From Desulfobacterales bacterium (lineage in GTDB: Bacteria > Desulfobacterota > Desulfobacteria > Desulfobacterales > C00003060): 5,128 nt of DNA. How positions within the stretch are numbered: the first letter of the stretch is position 1; every line of letters begins with the position of its first letter. Below the pieces are notes generated by a model. That model made no database searches, was not told the origin of the DNA, and saw only the letters and a program-made list of their open reading frames with translations. The DNA is taken from the NCBI GenBank assembly GCA_030668505.1, contig DAOUTV010000177.1, positions 1-5,128 on the forward strand, given 5' to 3'. Of this stretch, positions 1 to 5,091 are shown piece after piece. The position numbers and the translations under genes were made by a program.

Positions 1-697
1 AGATATCTTAATAAACGGTCTGCTGGAGCCTTTGATTGTCTGGGAGCGGACGAAAGGCGAATATTACTTGGTAGGTGGATTTCACCGTCTGGCTTCGATA
101 AAGGCAATCCGTGAAAAACATCCCGGTTATTTCGACCACGTTGATGTTCGTGTGGTCTCTGGAGAGCTGGACGAGATGCGAGCCTTAAATCTCAAGCTGA
201 ATGCAGACCGCTTAGACACTACGATAACCGACTATTTCGACACTGTCCTCTATTTAAACAATGCCAATTGGTCCAAGGAACGGATTGCTGCTTTCTTGGA
301 CAGAACCGTCACATGGATAGAGGAAATCATACGCGTTGTTCCCAGCATGGATTCCAGGCTTAGAAAAATGCTGGAAGAGGGAAAAGTGTCTTGGAACAAG
401 GCCAAGGGCATTTGCCGCAAGATACTTGCTGCACCACCCGAAAAAGAAAAAGAGGTCGCCGACAAACTCATTGATGAATCAAGTAATAGCGATGCAAAAA
501 CAAGACGGAAGAAACGCCCCTTATCCCCGCACAAGGCCATAAAACGCCTCACCAAACAGTTCGAAAAGCAACCGACCACGCGCTATTCAGTTGACTTGGA
601 AGATCTCCTCTCGCTGTTAATGGTACTGGCTGGAAAAGACAACTCCGAATCCCACCTTGAGCGAGTACGCAAGACCTTCCCATGCCTTATGGAATAA
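1..697 (+). CDS. ParB/Srx-fold nuclease-like domain protein with ParB-type HTH (5' truncated)
   Basis: The frame is open to the left edge (first full codon at position 2), so the gene starts upstream; the TTG at 32 lies inside the domain and is not a believable start. Of 231 visible residues, 3-31 read as the end of a ParB N-terminal domain: 'NGLLEPLIV', then a 'YYLVGGFHRLAS' segment matching the ParB G-E-R-R box in its G-x-H-R variant. Residues 67-71 (LNADR) occupy the place of the conserved Asn-Arg segment. Residues 90-112 (from WSKERIAAFL to EEIIRV) look like the ParB helix-turn-helix, and residues 166-187 are strongly basic. ParB-family proteins bind DNA and hydrolyse CTP in chromosome or plasmid partitioning; relatives of the fold act as nucleases, sulfiredoxins or kinases. 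No ParA is visible, and the following gene is metabolic, so a classical partition role is doubtful. The family call is firm; the function is unknown. Confidence 0.8.
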   Translation, partial: DILINGLLEPLIVWERTKGEYYLVGGFHRLASIKAIREKHPGYFDHVDVRVVSGELDEMRALNLKLNADRLDTTITDYFDTVLYLNNANWSKERIAAFLDRTVTWIEEIIRVVPSMDSRLRKMLEEGKVSWNKAKGICRKILAAPPEKEKEVADKLIDESSNSDAKTRRKKRPLSPHKAIKRLTKQFEKQPTTRYSVDLEDLLSLLMVLAGKDNSESHLERVRKTFPCLME

Positions 698-1843
698 ATG
701 CCTGATTCTGCATTTAGGAGGACAGAACGGGGATCTCAAAATTCAACAAGAATGCAAATGCCTGTGACAAATAATGGTATGCCGGCCCTGAAGAATAATA
801 GTTCTGTCACATGCCCGCCTTTGATGGCGCTTTTTCAGAAAAGGGTTGAAGGCGATGACGCCCTTCTGGATCTAGCTGGTCTGCGTTTTAGAGAGGGGGG
901 GCTTGTAACCGAATTTTATGCGGAAACACTAATGGGGCTTGAGGGGCTACTGAGATTCAAGCCCACACCTGAAGCTCCCGCAATTGTCCATCTGTCTCGA
1001 GGCATCAATCTGTTTGAGGAAGAAAGCCACCTGCTGATCAACGAGTTCGCCGGAAGCTTTAAAGACCAAGTCTTTGGATTGGTCATCCATGATCAAATCG
1101 AAATCACCACCCGCTTTGAGGATTACTTGGATGTTCTGCGGAAGATGGAATCGAGATTAAGAGAGGTCCAAGTTAGCCCTTATTTTTTTATAGAATACGC
1201 TGTGGGATTGGAACCTGAAAGCTTTATCGAGCTTTTTAGAGCCGTACCTGAGCTGAATCGTGTAAGCGCTTGTATCGATATAAGTCATATCGGCCTATGG
1301 CAGACAAGGGCCGCTTATTCACGCAACCATCCAGGAAAGGATGTATGTGCTGTGACGCCCCACGACCCAGAGCTGCCGGAAGTAATCGAAGATATCCAAG
1401 GGGCGGTTCGCTCCGCCTTGGATACAGTGCTTGATGTAATTCGGGCGCTCGGCCACTTAGGGAAACCTTTACATTTTCATTTGCACGACGGGCACCCGCT
1501 TTCAACCTTGAGTCCTCTTGGGATTTCCGATCATTTGAGTTTTTTGGATGAAATTCCGATTCCTTTTGAATATAAAGGTAAAAGATCCCTGTATCCGATG
1601 TTTGGACCTTCGGGGCTTTTAAGGATCATCACCGAATCATTGCAACTCCTTGGTTCGGATCGCGTTTCCTTTTCCCTGGAGATTCATCCGACAGAAGGCA
1701 GGCTTCCTCTTGGTGATGCTTCTCATCTTTTCAACCATTGGGAAGATAAAGGAAATGCGGAACGGATGAACTACTGGATGTCGATTCTTCTTCAAAATCA
1801 TCAGCTTGTGTTGGAAGCATGTGAGAAAAGTATTGTGAATTGA
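698..1843 (+). CDS. Xylose-isomerase-like TIM-barrel protein (sugar isomerase/epimerase-like)
   Basis: This is a soluble protein of up to 381 residues with no signal peptide or membrane segment. Its spacing of acidic and histidine clusters fits the AP-endonuclease-2/xylose-isomerase-like barrel. E166 (FFIEYAVG), D194 and H197 (CIDISHIG), H261, H263 and D264 (HFHLHDGH) and E328 (FSLEIHP) sit at ends of predicted beta strands, where this superfamily places the ligands of its divalent metals. Known members isomerise or epimerise sugars or cut DNA at abasic sites; the substrate here cannot be read from sequence. The first ATG directly follows the TAA of the ParB-like gene, suggesting coupled translation, but it has only a weak ribosome site. 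ATG codons at 752, 758 and 779 are in-frame alternatives. The first 35-40 residues are polar, low in structure and may be untranslated. The fold is likely; the exact function is unassigned. Confidence 0.7.
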   Translation: MPDSAFRRTERGSQNSTRMQMPVTNNGMPALKNNSSVTCPPLMALFQKRVEGDDALLDLAGLRFREGGLVTEFYAETLMGLEGLLRFKPTPEAPAIVHLSRGINLFEEESHLLINEFAGSFKDQVFGLVIHDQIEITTRFEDYLDVLRKMESRLREVQVSPYFFIEYAVGLEPESFIELFRAVPELNRVSACIDISHIGLWQTRAAYSRNHPGKDVCAVTPHDPELPEVIEDIQGAVRSALDTVLDVIRALGHLGKPLHFHLHDGHPLSTLSPLGISDHLSFLDEIPIPFEYKGKRSLYPMFGPSGLLRIITESLQLLGSDRVSFSLEIHPTEGRLPLGDASHLFNHWEDKGNAERMNYWMSILLQNHQLVLEACEKSIVN

Positions 1844-1857
1844 AGGATTGAGGATTG

Positions 1858-1879
1858 AGGAATTGGCGAAAGAATTCCT
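1858..1879. repeat. Small hairpin in the TIM-barrel/GH13 gap
   Basis: AGGAATT at 1858-1864 and AATTCCT at 1873-1879 form a perfect 7-bp inverted repeat around an 8-nt loop. It lies between the TIM-barrel stop (1843) and the GH13 ribosome site (1901). No T-run follows, so it is not an intrinsic terminator. It could be a weak mRNA processing or stability element, or chance. Confidence 0.3.
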
Positions 1880-1900
1880 AAGTCCCCGAATCCCTAATGG

Positions 1901-1907
1901 AAAGGAG
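1901..1907 (+). promoter_or_regulatory. Ribosome binding site deciding the GH13 start
   Basis: AAAGGAG ends 6 nt before the ATG at 1914. This fixes the start there rather than at the in-frame TTG at 1848, whose 22 extra codons read through the repetitive gap sequence. Confidence 0.85.
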
Positions 1908-1913
1908 AAAACC

Positions 1914-3218
1914 ATGAAACAACCTGAAAAGATGATCATCTATAATTTATTCCCTCTATTGGCCGGAAAATTTACAGAGTGGGAAAAGCATTTGGTAAGG
2001 GCATCTGAAATGGGCTTCAATTGGATTTTTGTTAATCCCATCCAGCGCCCCGGCACTTCTAACAGCCTTTATTCGATAGCCGATCATTACGATTTCAATC
2101 CGCGCTTAGTTGAGCGGAAAAGCAAGAAAAGCCCCAAGGAACAGGCACAAGAGATGATTGGGGCCGCAGAAAAGATGGGGCTCAAGATGATGGTGGATTT
2201 GGTGATCAACCACTGTTCTGTGGATTCGGACCTGCTGCGGTCGCATCCTGAGTGGTTCTTGTGGGAGTCAAAAGGGCGTGTTGCTCATCCGTTCTGTGAC
2301 GAAAACGGCAAGAAGGTGGTCTGGAAGGACCTGGCAAAATTTGACCACAGAAATACAAAGGATAAGGAGGGACTTTTTCAGTTCTGCCTCAATTTAGTGA
2401 AGTTCTTAGCAGAACTGGGTTTTAAGGGCTTTCGCTGTGATGCAGCCTATCAGACACCACAAAGCCTGTGGAAAAGACTCATTCATGAAACAAAGGAGAT
2501 GTATCCCGATGTGCTCTTTTTTGGAGAAACGCTCGGATGTCCCGCGGACCAGACCAGGAGGACCGCCAGAGCTGGTTTTGATTACATTTTCAACAGTTCC
2601 AAATGGTGGGACTTTTACAGCTACTGGCTGATGGCACAATATGTTCTTACACGAGACATTGCCCCTTCTGTAGGCTTCCCCGAAAGCCATGATACGGTGA
2701 GGCTCTGCGATGAACTCAATGGCGACATTGAAGGGCTTAAACAACGCTATCTATTCGCTGCCCTGTTTTCAGCAGGTGTCATGATGCCCATAGGTTTCGA
2801 ATTTGGCTTTCGCAAGAGGCTCCATGTGGTAAAAACCAGACCGGAAGACTGGGAAGAAACAGACGTTGATCTGACCTCTTTCATAACAAGGGTCAACAAG
2901 ATTAAGACGGAACACACGATTTTTCAGGAGGAGGCTCTAACGGAGATACTATACGAGACCAACCCGAATGTTCTGCTCATGTGGAAAGCATCCATCCATA
3001 CCCAAGAAGAAGCCCTCCTTATTCTCAATAAGGATATCCACGACGAACAACATTTTCACGCAGAAAGCCTGAAAGAATTCGTTCAGGCAGGGGCCCCGTT
3101 AGTTGATGTCTCCCCGGAGTCCCCAATGGACTATATCCCGACGCCATTCTCATACGATCTCCAGCCAGGACAAGGCATTGTGTTGATCACTTCTAGAGAC
3201 TCTGCTCTGGAAGATTGA
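1914..3218 (+). CDS. GH13 alpha-amylase-family enzyme (GlgE/maltosyltransferase-like)
   Basis: The protein has 434 residues, no signal peptide, and is therefore presumably cytoplasmic. Conserved GH13 regions appear in order: region I DLVINH (95-100); region II GFRCDAA (172-178) with the nucleophile D176; region III FFGETLG with the acid/base E205; region IV FPESHD (255-260) with D260 as transition-state stabiliser. All three catalytic carboxylates are present. Region IV has Ser where most amylases have Asn before His-Asp. The segment after region II (x-P-x-x-LW-x-x-LI) and the C-terminal beta domain (about 340-427, including LLILNKDIH) recall GlgE-type maltosyltransferases, but the fit is not exact: GlgE usually has Asn-Pro-His after the nucleophile and is longer. 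It probably cleaves or transfers alpha-1,4-glucan units. It follows the TIM-barrel gene by 70 nt on the same strand. GH13 membership is very secure; the reaction is not. Confidence 0.92.
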   Translation: MKQPEKMIIYNLFPLLAGKFTEWEKHLVRASEMGFNWIFVNPIQRPGTSNSLYSIADHYDFNPRLVERKSKKSPKEQAQEMIGAAEKMGLKMMVDLVINHCSVDSDLLRSHPEWFLWESKGRVAHPFCDENGKKVVWKDLAKFDHRNTKDKEGLFQFCLNLVKFLAELGFKGFRCDAAYQTPQSLWKRLIHETKEMYPDVLFFGETLGCPADQTRRTARAGFDYIFNSSKWWDFYSYWLMAQYVLTRDIAPSVGFPESHDTVRLCDELNGDIEGLKQRYLFAALFSAGVMMPIGFEFGFRKRLHVVKTRPEDWEETDVDLTSFITRVNKIKTEHTIFQEEALTEILYETNPNVLLMWKASIHTQEEALLILNKDIHDEQHFHAESLKEFVQAGAPLVDVSPESPMDYIPTPFSYDLQPGQGIVLITSRDSALED

Positions 3219-3234
3219 TTGTGAAAAGAACTTC

Positions 3235-3271
3235 GTTATTAGGTTATGGTTATTGGTGAGCAGGGGTTATG
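3235..3271. repeat. Short imperfect tandem repeat between convergent genes
   Basis: Units GTTATTA (3235), GGTTATG (3242) and GTTATTGG (3249) lie nearly head to tail, and GGTTATG recurs at 3265. They fill most of the 66-nt gap between the converging GH13 and cupin genes. I see no GC-rich stem with a T-run here, so no bidirectional terminator is called. Confidence 0.35.
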
Positions 3272-3284
3272 TTTATCTTGTATC

Positions 3285-3554
3285 CTATCTGAAATTGTAA
3301 TGTTTCTTAACGGGTACCTTGACATCCCAGACACAGGATAACCCTTTTGGAAATGTGACAAAATCACCTTCCCCAAATTCCACTCTTTTCCCATCCTCGG
3401 TTTCAACAACCACTTCGCCCTCAAGCAAATAGCATTCCTCGGTACTGTCATAATGCCAGTCGAACCGGGAAATCTCTTTTTCCCAGATTGGCCAGGATGA
3501 AACTCCTTTGCTTTCAAGATGTTCCGTCGTTGGTTTCTCGATCTCGATTTTCAT
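3285..3554 (-). CDS. Small single-domain cupin, TM1112-like (Cupin_3/DUF861 family)
   Basis: The 89-residue protein is one compact beta-barrel domain. It closely resembles, from memory, Thermotoga maritima TM1112 in length and wording: N-terminal IEKPT, WPIWEKEISRFDW (21-33), a cupin motif 1 region with H34, D36 and E40 before LLEGEV, and motif 2 as GDFVTFPKGLSCVW (63-76), ending KHYNF. In motif 2 the usual histidine is replaced by Cys (C74), as in TM1112-type proteins, so any metal site must differ from the classic 3-His/1-Glu cupin. These proteins have known structures but no settled reaction; related Cupin_3 domains occur in EutQ and ureidoglycine-processing enzymes. The start is supported by AAAGGAG 6 nt upstream. 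It is convergent with the GH13 gene and appears to be a single-gene transcript. Confidence 0.88.
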   Translation of the reverse strand: MKIEIEKPTTEHLESKGVSSWPIWEKEISRFDWHYDSTEECYLLEGEVVVETEDGKRVEFGEGDFVTFPKGLSCVWDVKVPVKKHYNFR

Positions 3555-3560
3555 TTTGAG

Positions 3561-3567
3561 CTCCTTT
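3561..3567 (-). promoter_or_regulatory. Ribosome binding site of the cupin gene
   Basis: On the minus strand AAAGGAG (plus-strand CTCCTTT) lies 6 nt before the ATG at 3554. It is a near-ideal Shine-Dalgarno and fixes the start. Confidence 0.85.
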
Positions 3568-3590
3568 ATTTTTATTGGTTTTTTTCAATA

Positions 3591-3610
3591 CCCCGATGCT
3601 TGCAGCGGGG
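3591..3610. repeat. GC-rich hairpin, copy A
   Basis: CCCCG at 3591-3595 pairs with CGGGG at 3606-3610, with TGC/GCA continuing the stem after one A-G mismatch and a tiny TT-centred loop. Its right half (GCTTGC, one base, GCGGGG) recurs 169 bp downstream at 3760-3779. No T-run follows on either strand. It would lie in the leader of the cupin mRNA if transcription starts near 3780. Confidence 0.55.
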
Positions 3611-3642
3611 TTACCGCATAGTACCCTCTCCCCCCTTCGTGT

Positions 3643-3654
3643 CTGAGGCCTCAG
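3643..3654. repeat. 12-bp perfect palindrome
   Basis: CTGAGGCCTCAG reads the same on both strands. It could be a protein-binding site or simply the tip of the surrounding inverted-repeat block. Confidence 0.5.
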
Positions 3655-3681
3655 GATCGATGACTGGTGGCAGAGGGCCTG

Positions 3682-3720
3682 CCCTGTTAAATAGGGTTCC
3701 CTTCGGGAAATTTAACAGGG
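3682..3720. repeat. Strong 11-bp stem hairpin with inner stem-loop
   Basis: CCCTGTTAAAT (3682-3692) and ATTTAACAGGG (3710-3720) are perfect inverted repeats. Inside, TTCCC/GGGAA (3697-3709) forms a second 5-bp stem around TTC, leaving a 4-nt bulge (AGGG). No T-run follows on the plus strand and the minus strand continues into CAGGCC, so a simple terminator is not supported. Confidence 0.7.
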
Positions 3721-3750
3721 TGAAGGTGAGGGGGTATAAAAGGTATTCCA

Positions 3751-3805
3751 TTGTGATATTCCGTCCGCTTGCGGCGGGGAGCTTCATTTATTATGGATAT
3801 CACAA
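3751..3805. repeat. Inverted repeat around GC-rich hairpin copy B
   Basis: TTGTGATAT (3751-3759) and ATATCACAA (3797-3805) are a perfect 9-bp inverted repeat, extendable by one G-T and one C-G pair. Between them lies 3760-3779, a degenerate second copy of the hairpin at 3591-3610 (13 of 20 bases shared, all of GCTTGC and GCGGGG). One arm falls within the spacer of the promoter-like sequence at 3788-3815. Confidence 0.5.
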
Positions 3806-3815
3806 ACTTTGTCAA
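3788..3815 (-). promoter_or_regulatory. Candidate sigma70-type promoter reading toward the cupin gene
   Basis: On the minus strand a consensus TTGACA (-35, 3815-3810) is followed after 16 nt by TAATAA (3793-3788), or after 14 nt by CATAAT. The -10 match is only fair. If used, it would give a structured leader of about 225 nt before the cupin ATG, containing both GC-rich hairpins and the strong stem at 3682-3720. The ATATCACAA arm lies inside the spacer and could be an operator half. Confidence 0.3.
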
Positions 3816-3823
3816 TCTCTTGG

Positions 3824-3857
3824 GCCGGATTCTGGTTAACCGACAGTCTTGTCCGGC
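3824..3857. repeat. Inverted repeat GCCGGA/TCCGGC
   Basis: A 6-bp perfect stem (3824-3829 with 3852-3857) encloses 22 nt that include the 8-bp palindrome GGTTAACC (3834-3841). There is no T-run after it on the plus strand. Confidence 0.4.
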
Positions 3858-3977
3858 TTAGGGTGTGAGGCCGAAAAATTGTGGGAAGTCGGGGTGGGCG
3901 TTTTTGCTGGATTTTTTTGTCAGCCTTCAGTAAATGTCTACAATCATTCTGACGCGTTGCGCATATAGGTTTTCAGA
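3858..3977. other. Intergenic stretch with no recognisable content
   Basis: Both strands lack a convincing ORF, RNA gene or paired hairpin-plus-T-run. A run of seven T at 3912-3918 has no GC stem before it. I see nothing assignable here. Confidence 0.5.
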
Positions 3978-4004
3978 TAATTAGTTTCCATCCATAAATG
4001 GCCC

Positions 4005-4101
4005 TTTTCCGCAATCTCGGCGTCAAACTGCGGGGTTGCTTGTGCGACGTACCTCGGTACGCCTCCGCACAACCCCTCGTTTTCCTTGACCTTGCGGAAA
4101 A
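4005..4101. repeat. Core long hairpin of the MITE-like element
   Basis: A perfect 10-bp outer stem (4005-4014 with 4092-4101) encloses GTCAA/TTGAC, then an 11-bp stem with a 4-nt bulge (GGGGTT and GTGCG with 4066-4076), and a tip GTACC-TC-GGTAC (4049-4060). This is much more pairing than chance would give in 97 nt. Confidence 0.75.
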
Positions 4102-4132
4102 TTGCTCATTTCTGAATTGGAAACTTACGCTT

Positions 4133-4168
4133 GTGCCCATTGAGTTTTTACGATTCGTGGATGGGCAC
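4133..4168. repeat. Right-end hairpin GTGCCCAT/ATGGGCAC
   Basis: Perfect 8-bp arms at 4133-4140 and 4161-4168 are separated by 20 nt. The right arm is also part of the outer terminal repeat of the element, so this end carries two repeats of similar sequence. Confidence 0.6.
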
Positions 4169-4265
4169 TAATTAATTTCACAAGGCCAGAGGGAGAGGTC
4201 CGTGCAAGGTATACATGGGAGTATGTTGTTGAGGATTTCGACCGATAACGCAGTGAGATTAATGA

Positions 4266-4279
4266 TATAGAAATCTATA
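4266..4279. promoter_or_regulatory. Candidate operator dyad 1 upstream of the DUF4912 gene
   Basis: TATAGA-AA-TCTATA is a perfect 6-bp inverted repeat with a 2-nt centre, about 40 nt before the ATG at 4318. Its centre is 21 bp from that of the next dyad, two helical turns, so both would face the same side of DNA. Regulator unknown. Confidence 0.35.
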
Positions 4280-4286
4280 AGGCAGA

Positions 4287-4300
4287 TCCACTTAAGTGGA
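4287..4300. promoter_or_regulatory. Candidate operator dyad 2: 14-bp perfect palindrome
   Basis: TCCACTTAAGTGGA is a perfect palindrome ending 17 nt before the DUF4912 ATG. It lies where a repressor site or a small leader hairpin would affect transcription or translation. No T-run follows. Confidence 0.4.
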
Positions 4301-4317
4301 CAACAAGTGCTAAGACC

Positions 4318-5079
4318 ATGGATAATCATCAGACGCAAGAGCAAGATAAGGTCGAAGAATCTAGCCCTGAAGCACTTGAGGGTCCCCGGAAACTTACGTC
4401 TGAGCCCGGTGATTTTCCTGACTCATGTGGTAAAAACAGGATCGTTTTGCTTCCTGTTGAGCCTTACTTGCTACATGTCTATTGGAACGTTACCCCTGCC
4501 GAACTTGACAAAGCAAAACATCGGACAAACGAAGAACATGCACAATCACAGGCCATTTTGAGGTGCTATGACATCACCAACACCATTTTTGACGGAACAA
4601 ATGCCAATGGCTCTTTTGATGTGCATATCGATCTTCTATCAAAATGCTGGTATGTCCATCTATGGAGCCCCGAGAAAGCATACTTTATAGAATTAGGGCT
4701 TAAAACCGAAGACGGTCGATTCTATCCAATAGCTCGATCAAATATTGCCGATATACCCCCTGCATGGCCTGCCCCTAAATCGGTCCAACACTACATGCAT
4801 GTTGAAGGAGACTACGATCGCCTTGAAACCGTCCCGGCCCCAATTGATGTACAGCCCTCTGATGGGCTAACACCGCCTAGGGCGTATCGAGCAGAACCTG
4901 AATTGCCGTGGGCAGCTGAAAGAGAGCGTCGCTATGAGACGCGGTCTCCCCTTAAAGCCGAAAAAAATTCCTCAAGAGCCGAAGGGCATAAAGAGAAAGG
5001 GCACCCGAAAGAAGGTAAGCTTGATCTTACAGAAATTACCGAGCAAAGATTCGTCTCCGGCATATCATCAAACCGATAA
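4318..5079 (+). CDS. DUF4912 domain protein
   Basis: The protein has 253 residues with no signal peptide or membrane segment. Residues 1-38 are polar and acidic. Residues 40-150 are the DUF4912 core: RIVLLPVEPYLLHVYWNVTP (41-60) carries the typical 'basic-hydrophobic strand, P-Y-x-L, YW' wording, followed by RCYDITN, DVHIDLLSKCWYVHLW (101-116) and the YFIELGL strand, giving a beta-sandwich-like pattern. Residues 150-235 are proline- and charge-rich and probably disordered; a short tail (LTEITEQRFVSGISS) looks ordered and may be a docking peptide. DUF4912 has no established reaction. The GH57 branching-enzyme gene begins 12 nt after its stop, which suggests an accessory role in alpha-glucan synthesis. 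The ATG at 4318 has no clear Shine-Dalgarno, yet no other standard start exists in frame after the upstream stop at 4246. Confidence 0.82.
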   Translation: MDNHQTQEQDKVEESSPEALEGPRKLTSEPGDFPDSCGKNRIVLLPVEPYLLHVYWNVTPAELDKAKHRTNEEHAQSQAILRCYDITNTIFDGTNANGSFDVHIDLLSKCWYVHLWSPEKAYFIELGLKTEDGRFYPIARSNIADIPPAWPAPKSVQHYMHVEGDYDRLETVPAPIDVQPSDGLTPPRAYRAEPELPWAAERERRYETRSPLKAEKNSSRAEGHKEKGHPKEGKLDLTEITEQRFVSGISSNR

Positions 5080-5091
5080 CGGCATTTAAAA

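Larger units (their letters stand above)
3622..3736. repeat. Nested inverted-repeat block
   Basis: The pyrimidine-rich 3622-3638 (TACCC, CTC, CC, TTC elements) is an imperfect inverted match to 3722-3736. It encloses a 12-bp perfect palindrome (3643-3654), a 5-bp stem GGCAG/CTGCC (3669-3683) and a strong hairpin (3682-3720). AATACC (3587-3592) and GGTATT (3742-3747) extend the symmetry outward. The layout resembles a small non-coding repetitive element rather than a gene; no ORF with family resemblance lies in it. Confidence 0.5.
3978..4174. mobile_element. MITE-like element with terminal inverted repeats and TAATTA direct repeats
   Basis: TAATTA occurs at 3978-3983 and 4169-4174, like a 6-bp target duplication. 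The left terminus 3979-3999 and the reverse complement of 4153-4173 agree at 17 of 21 bases, sharing AATTAGT and CCATCCA. Inside, AGTTTCCA (3983-3990) pairs with 4118-4125, AAATG (3996-4000) with 4107-4111, TTTTCCGCAA (4005-4014) perfectly with 4092-4101, GTCAA (4022-4026) with TTGAC (4086-4090), and GGGGTT plus GTGCG (4032-4046) with 4066-4076. The whole could fold as one long imperfect hairpin. There is no ORF of note inside. TAATTA is itself palindromic, so target duplication cannot be separated from an extended inverted repeat by this copy alone. The alternative reading is a structured RNA. Confidence 0.5.

Noticed and set aside
250..579. Minus-strand ORF inside the ParB-like gene
   Set aside because: It is antisense to the helix-turn-helix region and has no ribosome site or family resemblance. 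The same reasoning removes minus-strand ORFs at 1236-1505, 1637-1939 and 3239-3517 and plus-strand ORFs at 336-542 and 2437-2631.
1848..1913. Upstream TTG start for the GH13 gene
   Set aside because: The 22 extra codons translate repetitive gap sequence, and a good Shine-Dalgarno is placed for the ATG at 1914.
2406..2744. Minus-strand ORF inside the GH13 gene
   Set aside because: It is antisense to the conserved GH13 regions II-IV, whose residues explain the sequence constraint; no motif appears in the antisense product.
3579..3610. Terminator from the T-run 3579-3585 and the hairpin 3591-3610
   Set aside because: The order is wrong on the plus strand (T-run first), and on the minus strand the hairpin is followed by A residues, not T.
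3519..3839. Plus-strand ORF of 106 codons
   Set aside because: It runs antisense over the cupin start and then through the inverted-repeat block; its translation has no family resemblance and it lacks a ribosome site.
3824..3923. Intrinsic terminator from the GCCGGA/TCCGGC stem and the T-run at 3912-3918
   Set aside because: The T-run is more than 50 nt beyond the stem and has no GC-rich hairpin directly before it.
4229..4265. Sigma70 promoter for the DUF4912 gene (TTGAGG or TTCGAC with TAATGA)
   Set aside because: Spacing and -10 matches are too poor to support a call.
3555..4317. CRISPR array in the repeat-rich intergenic region
   Set aside because: The repeats are inverted pairs of differing sequence, not regularly spaced direct repeats with unique spacers, and no cas gene is present.
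4307..4561. 84-codon ORF starting with GTG
   Set aside because: It overlaps the DUF4912 gene in another frame, and the DUF4912 frame carries recognisable domain sequence.
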